The position numbers and the translations under genes were made by a program. A model generated the notes under the pieces. The model saw only the letters and a program-made list of their open reading frames with translations, ran no database searches and was not told the origin of the DNA. Positions 9,085 through 16,585 of a DNA stretch of 24,966 nt are shown piece after piece. Each line of letters begins with the position of its first letter. The first letter of the stretch is position 1. Source of the stretch: Bacteroidales bacterium (lineage in GTDB: Bacteria; Bacteroidota; Bacteroidia; Bacteroidales; F082); assembly GCA_017428285.1 (NCBI GenBank), contig JAFRRE010000088.1, forward strand, positions 1-24,966, read 5' to 3'.

Positions 9085-9118
9085 TTGCCAAAAATAGGGA
9101 ATTCCCGTGAATTGGCAA
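9085..9118 (-). promoter_or_regulatory. promoter of the wzz genes embedded in a symmetric dyad
   Basis: On the minus strand TTG (9116-9118), 19 bases, then TATTTTTG (9089-9096) is a full-consensus Bacteroidetes promoter; transcription would start near 9082. The same DNA is a two-layer inverted repeat centred at 9101.5: TTGCCA (9085-9090), six bases, GGGAATTCCC (9097-9106), six bases, TGGCAA (9113-9118). The outer arms cover the -33 and -7 boxes and the inner palindrome fills the spacer, as an operator would. Confidence 0.68.
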
Positions 9119-9132
9119 TGAAAAAAGACATT

Positions 9133-10623
9133 TTAGGCCTTTTTTTCCTTGGGGAGGATGAGGCTCAGGATTTCCTTGAGGCTGAGCAATCGGGTGAAGA
9201 AAATGGCGCCGCAATTGATGGCAAAAGTGATGATGAAACCAACCATCCAGTTGAGGTTCAACTGCTTGACAAGGAAGGTAACCACGACAACGGTAATCAT
9301 GAATAGGGCGATGTGGAACCAATAGCGACCACCCATTTCGAATTTGAGGATGCGTTTGGCGAGAAGGTATTGAAGGAAGGCTGTGACAGTTTGCACGCAG
9401 AGGCTGGTGGAGGCGGCACCCACTGCATAAAAGCGCGGGATGACCATGAGGTTGAGCAGGATATTGATGATGACGCCGGCGGCAGCCACGAGGTTGAGTT
9501 GCTTGAGACTACCATTGGCGGTAAGCAATGTTCCGAAGATGTAAGTTGTTGATAAACAGAAGAAACTACCCATCAATAAAGGAAACACATTGGCGTATTG
9601 CCCGATGCGCATGAGGTAGGCGGTTTCGGTTTCTGCTTCTTCGGGACGGTACATCAAATGCATGATTTCCTGGCGGTAGAAGACGCACATAATCATGACG
9701 ATACCCGCCATGGCCACGATGACATTGAACGAGGTCTTGACCAAGTTGTTCAGCTCCAGCTTGTTTTTCAGCGTGGCGGCAAACATGGGCAACAGCATGA
9801 TAGCGAACAGGTTGGAGATGTTGTTGCCCGCATCGAAGAGACGGTAGGCGCGGCTGTAGATGCCGGCTTGCACGCCCTTGTCGTCCAAAAGACGCTCAAG
9901 CAGGACGGGCTCGATGCGGCTGTAGACGCTCATCAGCAGGACAAGAAGGGCGAAAGGCAGGCTTTGACGCAGTATCTCATTGAAAAACTTAAAGTTGAGC
10001 TTGAAGCTGAGATGTTCGGCGTGGCGCAGGACGATGGTCAAAGCAAACACGAGGGTGGCAATGTAGGCCACGGTCTGGGCTTGCAGGTACCAGATGATGT
10101 TGAACTTTTCCTTGGGGAACCAACCGCTCCATAGGATGAGGCACATGATGACAATGGCCAACACACGGTCGAAGACGGAGAGGATGCTGTCCTGCTTGAA
10201 CAGCAGCAGACCTTGTATGTTCGACCTGAGGAAGAGGATGAAGGAGAGCAACACTTGGTTGAGCCCGCACCAGAACAACAGCTTGAGTTTCAGGCCTTCG
10301 TTGTAGCCGCAGAAGTAACCGACCACGAAGATGACGGCAGCATAGAGCAGTCCCAGCAGGAGTTTGATTTCGGTGAGGCCGCCAAAGTGCTTCGAGAGGT
10401 TTTTCGGGTCTTGTGCGACAGCACGGCTGTTGAAGTTGGTGATACCGAGGTCGAGGAGGATATAGAAGAGGTAGGAAAAGTTGAAAAGGGCTTGATAAGT
10501 GCCATAAGAAGCGTCACCAAGGAGGTTTTGCACCTCACGGTCGATGCCGAGAATCCAGAACGGCTTCACCAACAGGTTGAGAAACAGCAGGAAAATGATA
10601 TTTTTGATGAAGCGGTTCTGCAT
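9133..10623 (-). CDS. Wzx-type polysaccharide flippase (MOP superfamily)
   Basis: 496 residues with 12-14 hydrophobic helices spread over the full length, the usual size and pattern of polysaccharide-biosynthesis flippases. The N-terminal region (LVKPFWILGIDREVQNLLG, YGTYQALFNFSYLFYILLDL, GITNFNSRAVAQDP) resembles the first helices of this family, which move lipid-linked oligosaccharide across the inner membrane. The C-terminal part has the repeated loop-and-helix pattern with few charges. It is the first gene of the minus-strand polysaccharide module and is divergent from clpS. The usual glycosyltransferases are absent on both sides, so its substrate is probably made elsewhere. Confidence 0.85.
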   Translation of the reverse strand: MQNRFIKNIIFLLFLNLLVKPFWILGIDREVQNLLGDASYGTYQALFNFSYLFYILLDLGITNFNSRAVAQDPKNLSKHFGGLTEIKLLLGLLYAAVIFVVGYFCGYNEGLKLKLLFWCGLNQVLLSFILFLRSNIQGLLLFKQDSILSVFDRVLAIVIMCLILWSGWFPKEKFNIIWYLQAQTVAYIATLVFALTIVLRHAEHLSFKLNFKFFNEILRQSLPFALLVLLMSVYSRIEPVLLERLLDDKGVQAGIYSRAYRLFDAGNNISNLFAIMLLPMFAATLKNKLELNNLVKTSFNVIVAMAGIVMIMCVFYRQEIMHLMYRPEEAETETAYLMRIGQYANVFPLLMGSFFCLSTTYIFGTLLTANGSLKQLNLVAAAGVIINILLNLMVIPRFYAVGAASTSLCVQTVTAFLQYLLAKRILKFEMGGRYWFHIALFMITVVVVTFLVKQLNLNWMVGFIITFAINCGAIFFTRLLSLKEILSLILPKEKKA

Positions 10624-10646
10624 GGATGCGTTGTTGTTTCGGAGGG

Positions 10647-10654
10647 CAAAAGTA
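10647..10654 (-). promoter_or_regulatory. -7 box for the flippase gene
   Basis: Minus-strand TACTTTTG matches TAnnTTTG exactly and ends 24 bases before the flippase ATG, giving a short leader. I find no convincing TTTG at the expected -33 distance, so this is a partial promoter call. Confidence 0.42.
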
Positions 10655-10706
10655 GGAAAAAAAGTACTTTGAGGCTTTTTTCAGCACTCATTTTGGAAAA
10701 TATATG

Positions 10707-10714
10707 TAATTTTA
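10707..10714 (+). promoter_or_regulatory. possible -7 box for clpS-rel
   Basis: TAATTTTA is one base from TAnnTTTG and lies 41 bases before the clpS ATG in the 132-bp divergent gap. No well-spaced -33 box is evident. Confidence 0.33.
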
Positions 10715-10755
10715 CACCCCGAATTCCGTTTTACAGGAGAAAAAGACTTTGAGCA

Positions 10756-11031
10756 ATGAACAAGGAACAGGAAAACGTTGATGTGCTGGAAGAGGAATTG
10801 GTTGAGAACGAGAAGAGTCTGTTGCTCATCAACGACGACGTGAATACCTTTGAATATGTCATCGACACTTTGATGAAGGTGTGTCATCATACGCGTGAAC
10901 AGGCCGAGACCTGCGCCTGGATTACGCACTACAAGGGCAAATGCGCCGTCATGCATGGTAGCTTCGAGGAACTGAAACCGTATTACGACATCCTGCTCGC
11001 TCATCAGCTCACAGTTAAAATAACTGATTAA
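10756..11031 (+). CDS. clpS: ClpS, N-degron adaptor of the Clp protease
   Basis: 91 residues. ClpS binds proteins with destabilising N-terminal residues and hands them to the ClpA/ClpC unfoldase. The core is recognisable: LLLINDDVNTFEYVIDTLMK (residues 22-41) has the N26-D27-D28 pocket motif, and THYKGKCAVMHGSFEE has the HYxGK element with H58 and K62. The acidic N-terminal tail (residues 2-19) fits the flexible extension that enters the unfoldase. It ends one base before the ATG of the ppGpp synthetase gene, so the two must be co-transcribed and are probably translationally coupled. Confidence 0.9.
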   Translation: MNKEQENVDVLEEELVENEKSLLLINDDVNTFEYVIDTLMKVCHHTREQAETCAWITHYKGKCAVMHGSFEELKPYYDILLAHQLTVKITD

Positions 11032-11032
11032 C

Positions 11033-13249
11033 ATGGCAAGTTACTCATCATTGGAAATATTGGCTATTCAGCAGGCCTATGAATCGATGCTGAAGGACAT
11101 TCAGCCTTTCATTAATGCTCCCAACCAATTGGAGTTGATTGACAAGGCGTATCGTTATTGCATGGATGAATATGACGGCCGTTACCTCTTGTCGGGCAAG
11201 GCTTATATGATGCACCTGATTGAGATGGGGCGCATCGCCGTGCTCGAAGTGGGTTTGGGCTATATCTCTGTGGTGGCCGCTTTCCTCCATGGCATTGACT
11301 ACAAGAAGGGTGTGAGTGGCAAGGAATTGAAGGAGCAATTTGGCAAGACGGTGGCCATCATCCTTGAGGACTTCAGCCAGATTTCGCAGCTGGACACGGA
11401 AAAGGTCGCCTATAACTCGGATAACTTCCAGGTGCTTTTCCTTTCGATGATTGATGACATGCGCTCGGTGCTGCTGAAAGTGGTACACCGCGTGTATGAT
11501 GTTCGTAATCAAAACGATGTGGATGCCGACCGTTTGTCGAAGTACTTCCATGAAATCAAATACATATACATTCCTATTGTCCACAGGCTGGGCTTGTACA
11601 AATTGAAGGCCGAATTGGAGGAAAAGTTGATGCTGTTTGAGAATCCGGTCTTGTTTCATGAGATTGAAAACAAGATTCAAGCCTCACAGGAAGCGCGCAA
11701 GCAGACGGCGGAGAAGTTTGTCGCCAAGATTTCTGAAAGCATTGATGCTGAACTCGAAAGGACAAAGAAGAACGGAAAATACAAGTTCGCTTATTCGGTC
11801 AAGTGGCGACTGAAGTCGATACCGTCGATTTACGCTAAGATGAAGGCGCAGAATGTGCCTTTTGAGGAGGTCTACGACTTGATGGCGGCGCGCGTCATCA
11901 TCCATTGTGCCTTGAAAGATGAGCAGGAATGCTGCTGGAGCGTGTATTCTGCCATCACCAACATCTATGACCCTATGCCTGAGCGACTGCGTGACTGGAT
12001 TACCAAGCCGAAAGCCTCGGGGTACGAGTCGCTGCATACCACAGTGAAATATGATGACAAGCTGTGGTTTGAGGTGCAAATTCGTACTACCCGCATGGAT
12101 GAGATAGCCGAAACGGGTCAGGCGGCGCACTATCTTTATAAAGGAGAGAAGGAGACTTCTGAGGAATGGCTGCTCAATGTGCGCCAAGTGTTGGAAAACC
12201 CCAGTATGGTGTCGTTCGAGAATTCCTACAAGAAGATCCACAAATCCGATAAGATTTTCATTTTTACGCCTGAAGGCGACCTGAAACAGCTTCCGGTGGG
12301 CTCCACGGTGCTTGATTTTGCCTACGAGGTACATACCCGAGTGGGTGAGACTTGCAATGGAGCGCGTGTCAATGGACGCATGGTGCCTATCCGTCACGAG
12401 CTGACCAATGGCGACAAGGTGGAGATCATCACGAGCAAGAAACAGTCGCCTCGTGCCGACTGGCTCAATGTGGTGGTCACGGAAAAGGCCAAGAACAAAA
12501 TCCGTCGTTACCTCAAGGAAGAGGAGCTGAAAGAATCGGAGATGGGCAAGGGCATGTTGCAGCGCAGGCTGAAAAACTGGAAACTGCCGTTCTCGGAGAC
12601 CGTGGTCGACATGTTGGTGAAAGAGTTTAAATTGGAGAATTCCTTGCAACTCTATCACAGGATTTCCACGGAGAAAATCGACATCGCCGATGTGAAGCGC
12701 TTCCTGACCGCTAAGTTCGGTGAGAATACCGATAAAGGCGAAAAGCCTATCCCTGAGACGATTGGGACATCGAAGAAGGAGCAGGGTGCAGAAGTGGAGG
12801 AATCGCTCTCCATTGGAGAGGACATCAGCAATGTGACCTATAAGTTGGCCAAGTGCTGCAATCCTATTCCTGGTGACCGTGTGTTTGGTTTCGTCACCAA
12901 CGAAGGCACTATAAGCATCCATCGCACCAACTGTCCGAATGCCAAGGGTTTGCAGGAGCGTTACGGCTATCGCATCATTAAGGTGAAGTGGAACGGTGTG
13001 GAAGCAGACGGTTCGCAGGCCACCATCCGCATCTATGGTCGCGATGTCATGGGCTTGTTGGGCAAAATCACCAAGGTCATTTCCGAGGATCTGGAGGTCA
13101 ACATGAAGAACATCATGTTCAACTCCGATAAGGAAGGCTTCTTTGAAGGGAGAATTGTGCTGCAAATCACCGATGTGGAGGCGTTGGAACAGCTGATTAA
13201 TAAGATAAAAGCCATTGATGGTATTGTTGACGTTAATAGAATTGATTGA
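11033..13249 (+). CDS. relA: RelA/SpoT-family ppGpp synthetase with degenerate hydrolase domain
   Basis: 738 residues with the full long-RSH layout: pseudo-HD domain (about 40-200), synthetase (about 235-370), TGS (about 400-465, from DKIFIFTPEGDLKQLPVGST), a Cys-rich zinc-finger region (LAKCCNPIPGDRVFGFVTNE) and a C-terminal ACT domain (TIRIYGRDVMGLLGKITKVI). The synthetase keeps DLMAARVI, the GYESLHTTV nucleotide-binding motif and EVQIRTTRMDEIAETGQAAH. The hydrolase does not: the family HD pair appears as LHGIDYKKG (H86-G87), and the conserved ADRLHN segment reads VHRVYDVRN. It is therefore expected to make but not degrade (p)ppGpp, like E. coli RelA. It is coupled to clpS. The symbol relA rests on this inferred monofunctionality; rel or rsh would also be fair. 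Confidence 0.9.
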   Translation: MASYSSLEILAIQQAYESMLKDIQPFINAPNQLELIDKAYRYCMDEYDGRYLLSGKAYMMHLIEMGRIAVLEVGLGYISVVAAFLHGIDYKKGVSGKELKEQFGKTVAIILEDFSQISQLDTEKVAYNSDNFQVLFLSMIDDMRSVLLKVVHRVYDVRNQNDVDADRLSKYFHEIKYIYIPIVHRLGLYKLKAELEEKLMLFENPVLFHEIENKIQASQEARKQTAEKFVAKISESIDAELERTKKNGKYKFAYSVKWRLKSIPSIYAKMKAQNVPFEEVYDLMAARVIIHCALKDEQECCWSVYSAITNIYDPMPERLRDWITKPKASGYESLHTTVKYDDKLWFEVQIRTTRMDEIAETGQAAHYLYKGEKETSEEWLLNVRQVLENPSMVSFENSYKKIHKSDKIFIFTPEGDLKQLPVGSTVLDFAYEVHTRVGETCNGARVNGRMVPIRHELTNGDKVEIITSKKQSPRADWLNVVVTEKAKNKIRRYLKEEELKESEMGKGMLQRRLKNWKLPFSETVVDMLVKEFKLENSLQLYHRISTEKIDIADVKRFLTAKFGENTDKGEKPIPETIGTSKKEQGAEVEESLSIGEDISNVTYKLAKCCNPIPGDRVFGFVTNEGTISIHRTNCPNAKGLQERYGYRIIKVKWNGVEADGSQATIRIYGRDVMGLLGKITKVISEDLEVNMKNIMFNSDKEGFFEGRIVLQITDVEALEQLINKIKAIDGIVDVNRID

Positions 13250-13353
13250 ATGCTGAATGCTGAATGTGGAATGCTGAATGCAGAATGAGAGGTGTGGAAT
13301 TTTGAATTTTTAAATCTTTGAATCTTTGAATTATGAATTTTGAATCTTTGAAT
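13247..13353 (+). repeat. two adjacent short tandem-repeat tracts between relA and the CotH gene
   Basis: The first tract (13247-13287) holds six copies of (T)GAATG, mostly joined by a single C (period 7 at 13247, 13254, 13261). The second (13301-13353) holds five exact copies of TTTGAAT starting at 13301, 13317, 13325, 13339 and 13347, often with period 8. The last copy directly precedes the ATG at 13354. The tracts make up nearly the whole intergenic gap, and no promoter is visible in them. Confidence 0.75.
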
Positions 13354-14988
13354 ATGAAGAAACTGTTTTTTATAATTGCTTTTCTGTTTGCGGCTTGGGC
13401 TTTGATGGCGCAGGATATGCAGCAGATCGATAAGATGTATGGCATCGACCATGAGAAGAAAATCATAGTAGCCACGGGACGACTGCTTGAGGGCATGAAG
13501 CCGTATAAGGAAACGATAGAGGTGAAGGGTGAAACCTATACCTATTATCGAAGCGAAATGCCGCTCATCACCATCACCACCGATGGCCCGATTGTCAACT
13601 CGCCTGCTGTGCATGGCCTCATCAATGTGGCTGATGCCGATGGCAATGTCATCACGATGCACGCTGGATTCAAGATTAGGGGCACCTCCTCGCAGCAGTA
13701 CGACAAGAAATCGTATCGTGTGGAGTTATGGGCCGATGAGACAGGCGCCGAGATGGCTGATACCACCTTCCTTGGGCTTCGCAGCGATGATGACTGGAAC
13801 CTTGAAGCGATGTGGGCTCAACCGCTCCGCTTGCGCGACAAGGTGGCCAATGAACTGTGGATGGAGATGTACAAGTTGCCTTACGCCGAAAGCGAGCCCG
13901 CTGCCTTGCCAGGCATTCGCATGGTCTATGCCGACGTGTTCATCAATGATGAATACTTGGGCGTTTACACCTTGACCGAGCGCATGGACCGCAAGCAACT
14001 CGGCCTGCGCAAATACAACGGTGACATCCGTGGCGTGCTTTACAAGGGCAATGGCCCAGGCGCGCCGACCTTTGACAGCTTGCCAATGTATGACAACACG
14101 CTTGACACTTGGGACAACTATGAGTGGGTCTATCCCAACGAGAGTGACACCGCCATCAATTGGAACCACCTCTACAGCTTCACCAACTTTGTGATGAACG
14201 CCTCCGACAATGTGTTCTATTCCCAATATTCCGCCCAGTTCGACAAGGACAATGCCATTGATTACTATTTGTTTATCAATAGTCTGATGGCCATGGACAA
14301 CATGGGGCGTAACCTGTTTTTGGCACGTTACAAGAAATCGAGCACCTATATGTATCTGCCTTGGGACTTGGATGCCATCTGGGGCTTGGACACTGACGGC
14401 AACAAGACCTATAATGCAGCAGGACTGAAGAGCAATGGTTTCTTCGACCGCCTAACACAGGACTGTAATGATTATGGTTTCGTGGCCTCTGCACAAACCC
14501 GTTACAATGAACTGCGTGATACCCTTTTGAACCGCGAGCATATCATGGAATTGGTTCAGAAGCAATACGATGAATTGGTTGAAAGCGGTGTTTACGAGCG
14601 GGAACATGAGGCATGGCCTGAGTTTACTGTAGATGAGAGCCAGTTGACCTACCTGAGCGACTGGTTGGACGACCGTTTCAATTATTTGGATGGTGAAATC
14701 AATGCCGCCTGTGGAACTTGGGGCATCGAGGCCCCTGAGCCCGTCGAAGGGCCGACTCGATTTGTAGAAGTTTTCCCTAATCCCGCCAAGGACAGAATCA
14801 ATATCCGCTTTGCAGAGGCAGGCGAGGCTTCTGTCAGGATGTATGATATGACTGGACGTTTGGTGTATTCCAATGCTTCAAACACGCAAGGTTTTGTGAT
14901 TTCCACACGAGGTCTGAGCCAAGGCGTTTACACTTTGGTGACCATTTCTGGTGGGAAGCAGCAGGTGGATAGGGTGGTGGTGGAGTAA
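13354..14988 (+). CDS. secreted CotH-kinase-family protein with T9SS sorting domain
   Basis: 544 residues from the ATG at 13354; an in-frame ATG at 13333 lies inside the repeat tract and would put MNFESLN before the signal peptide, so I chose the later one. Signal peptide 1-20 (ending LMAQ). The CotH domain covers about 68-430: KIRGTSSQQYDKKSYRVEL (107-125), GLRSDDDWNLEAMW (141-154), YLGVYTLTERMDR (201-213) and YLPWDLDAIWG (334-344), the last matching the PWDxD motif of this atypical protein-kinase-like fold. Such proteins can phosphorylate secreted partners, as spore-coat CotH does; the substrate here is unknown. The C terminus (VFPNPAKDRINIRFAE to DRVVVE) is a T9SS sorting domain. A surface or extracellular kinase-like enzyme, possibly acting on other T9SS cargo, is an inference. 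Confidence 0.87.
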   Translation: MKKLFFIIAFLFAAWALMAQDMQQIDKMYGIDHEKKIIVATGRLLEGMKPYKETIEVKGETYTYYRSEMPLITITTDGPIVNSPAVHGLINVADADGNVITMHAGFKIRGTSSQQYDKKSYRVELWADETGAEMADTTFLGLRSDDDWNLEAMWAQPLRLRDKVANELWMEMYKLPYAESEPAALPGIRMVYADVFINDEYLGVYTLTERMDRKQLGLRKYNGDIRGVLYKGNGPGAPTFDSLPMYDNTLDTWDNYEWVYPNESDTAINWNHLYSFTNFVMNASDNVFYSQYSAQFDKDNAIDYYLFINSLMAMDNMGRNLFLARYKKSSTYMYLPWDLDAIWGLDTDGNKTYNAAGLKSNGFFDRLTQDCNDYGFVASAQTRYNELRDTLLNREHIMELVQKQYDELVESGVYEREHEAWPEFTVDESQLTYLSDWLDDRFNYLDGEINAACGTWGIEAPEPVEGPTRFVEVFPNPAKDRINIRFAEAGEASVRMYDMTGRLVYSNASNTQGFVISTRGLSQGVYTLVTISGGKQQVDRVVVE

Positions 14989-14993
14989 AACTG

Positions 14994-15141
14994 TACGCAG
15001 CATTGCAGTTTGAGTATGCCATTTTGTACGTAGCATTGCAGTTTAAAGTGTAAAAATATACGTAGCATTGCAGTTTGAGTATGTCATTTTGTACGCAGCA
15101 TTGCAATTTAAAGTGTGAAAATATACGCAGCATTGCAGTTT
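14994..15141 (+). repeat. five-copy 18-bp repeat array with alternating spacers, upstream of the ATPase gene
   Basis: Copies of TACGCAGCATTGCAGTTT (one or two variable bases) start at 14994, 15027, 15059, 15092 and 15124, with steps of 33, 32, 33 and 32. Copies 1 and 3 are followed by GAGTATG(C/T)CATTTTG; copies 2 and 4 by AAAGTGT(A/G)AAAATA, so the real unit is about 65 bp with two alternating halves. The core GCAGCATTGC is nearly palindromic. The array ends 42 bases before the ATPase start codon and the last copy runs into its promoter. Confidence 0.92.
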
Positions 15142-15165
15142 GTATCGTGTTATTTTGTATTTTTG
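15133..15165 (+). promoter_or_regulatory. promoter of the AAA_14 ATPase gene
   Basis: TATTTTTG (15158-15165) is a perfect TAnnTTTG box 18 bases before the ATG at 15184. Candidate -33 elements are TTG at 15133-15135 (22-base spacing) or TTTG at 15139-15142 (15-base spacing); both fall inside or at the edge of the last 18-bp repeat, so the array is physically joined to the promoter. Confidence 0.55.
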
Positions 15166-15183
15166 CGGCAAAATTGGTAGGTT

Positions 15184-16470
15184 ATGATAGAGAAAAGGAT
15201 CCTTGAGGAAGTAATGACTGAACAACACCAAGAGTTGTTGGATATGGCCTCGGTGCGGTTGTGCTCCCGAAAAGAAGAGCAGTTGATAGACCTTGAAAGT
15301 AATATGGCGCAATGTGTCATAGGCGTGCGCCGCTCGGGAAAGTCGACCTTGTGTTACAGCATGTTGCGTTCGCAGAAGGTGAAATTTGCATACGTCAATT
15401 TCGATGATGAGCGATTGGAGTCGTTGAAGACGGAAGACCTCAATCCGCTTTTGGAGGTGCTTTACAAAATCTATGGCGATTTCAAGTATCTTTTTATCGA
15501 TGAGATTCAAAACATAAAAGGATGGTATCTCTTTGTGAATCGGTTGCTGAGGGCAAAAATGCATATCATCATCACGGGTTCCAATGCCAATTTGCTCAGC
15601 GGAGAGTTGGCCACCCATCTGACAGGGCGACATGATGAAATCGAATTGTACCCATTTTCGTTTAGGGACTTCTGCAACGCCAAAAATGTGGATGTGAACA
15701 CGTTGACTACGAAAAACGAAGCCTTTCGACGAGAAGCCTTCGACCAGTATCTCAGGCAAGGTGGTTTTCCCGAACTCCTTCACAAGAAAAACAAGACGGG
15801 ATATGTCAATATATTGGTTGAGAACATACTGAAGCGAGATATAGAGCAACGACACAAAATCAAGTATAGCCGTGCTTTTGAGCAACTTGCCCGGCATCTG
15901 CTTAATGTGGCTCCGACTACGATAGTCTCAAAGGATTTAGCCAAGTTGTTTGAAGTTAAGTCAAGCCACACGGTTGACAATTACATCAATTATCTCGCGG
16001 AAGCTTATCTATTGATACAACTGCAAAGATACTCCACAAAGAGCAAAAACAGACAATACGACACCAAGGTATATCCCGTTGATGTGGCATTGATGGATAG
16101 TCGAGAGGATGCTTTCGTAGGTGACAATTTGGGCTGGCGTTTGGAAGTGTTGGTTTATATAGAGTTGCTTCGACGCAACCGACCATTGGAACAAGATATC
16201 TATTACTACAAGAACAGCAATGGCTATGAGGCTGATTTTGTAGTTTGTAAGGGGAATAAAGTGTTGGAAGTCTATCAAGTATGCTATGACCTCGGTTCCG
16301 AAAAGGCAAAGAAAAGGGAACTCCGAGGATTGCTTACGGCAGCGAAAGAAACAAAATGTGAAAATCTGTTTTTAATAACTGATTTTCATAGGGATACAAT
16401 ATGGCAAGAAGGTAAAACCGTGAAGATTTTGCCAGCCTACGAGTGGATGCTTGGAGAAAGGGATGATTGA
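15184..16470 (+). CDS. AAA_14 / DUF4143 family ATPase
   Basis: 428 residues. The N-terminal ATPase domain has a clear Walker A (GVRRSGKST, about 48-56), Walker B (YLFIDEIQN, about 99-107) and the ITGSNANLLSGELATHLTGR sensor-like segment with ELYPFSFRDF typical of this family. The C-terminal half (about 200-428) is the DUF4143 domain, with the endonuclease-like YYYKNSNGYEADFVV segment near residue 345. These proteins are abundant, often multicopy, in Bacteroidales and archaea and their role is unsettled; suggestions include mobile or toxin-like behaviour. It is a single-gene unit, with its own repeat array and promoter, between the CotH gene and a tatC fragment that ends two bases beyond its stop on the opposite strand. 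Insertion as a mobile unit is plausible but no terminal repeats are visible. Confidence 0.88.
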   Translation: MIEKRILEEVMTEQHQELLDMASVRLCSRKEEQLIDLESNMAQCVIGVRRSGKSTLCYSMLRSQKVKFAYVNFDDERLESLKTEDLNPLLEVLYKIYGDFKYLFIDEIQNIKGWYLFVNRLLRAKMHIIITGSNANLLSGELATHLTGRHDEIELYPFSFRDFCNAKNVDVNTLTTKNEAFRREAFDQYLRQGGFPELLHKKNKTGYVNILVENILKRDIEQRHKIKYSRAFEQLARHLLNVAPTTIVSKDLAKLFEVKSSHTVDNYINYLAEAYLLIQLQRYSTKSKNRQYDTKVYPVDVALMDSREDAFVGDNLGWRLEVLVYIELLRRNRPLEQDIYYYKNSNGYEADFVVCKGNKVLEVYQVCYDLGSEKAKKRELRGLLTAAKETKCENLFLITDFHRDTIWQEGKTVKILPAYEWMLGERDD

Positions 16471-16471
16471 T

Positions 16472-16585
16472 TTACTCTTTTCTCCGTTCCATCCGTTTCA
16501 GCACCAAAATGCTCACTTCATAAAGCAAATAAAGTGGGATGGTGACCAAAATTAGTGTCATCAAGTCGGGTGGCGTGATGATGGC
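16472..16585 (-). pseudogene. tatC: orphan 3' end of tatC
   Basis: The minus strand reads 37 residues to a TAA at 16472: AIITPPDLMTLILVTIPLYL, then LYEVSILVLKRMERRKE. The TPPD motif, the proline-containing hydrophobic helix and the LYE-hydrophobic-basic tail are those of the last helix of TatC, the twin-arginine translocase receptor subunit (E. coli TatC has TPPDVFSQTLLAIP). The other ~210 residues of TatC are absent: directly upstream is the end of the PorT-like gene, whose stop codon (16585-16587) touches the first recognisable TatC codon. There is no start codon of its own. It is a remnant left by a deletion, insertion or assembly join. Confidence 0.72.

Noticed and set aside
11684..13165. 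493-codon open frame antisense to the ppGpp synthetase gene
   Set aside because: It mirrors a strongly conserved coding region, has no recognisable domain and reflects codon bias of the real gene.
14994..15141. Five regular repeats that could be a CRISPR array
   Set aside because: The units are 18 bp, spacers are 14-15 bp and only two alternating spacer types occur, so they are not unique spacers; no cas genes are near.
15043..15897. 284-codon minus-strand frame over the repeat array and the ATPase
   Set aside because: It is antisense to the Walker-motif ATPase, and its C-terminal LQCCVYFHTLNCNAAY-like sequence is just translated repeat DNA.
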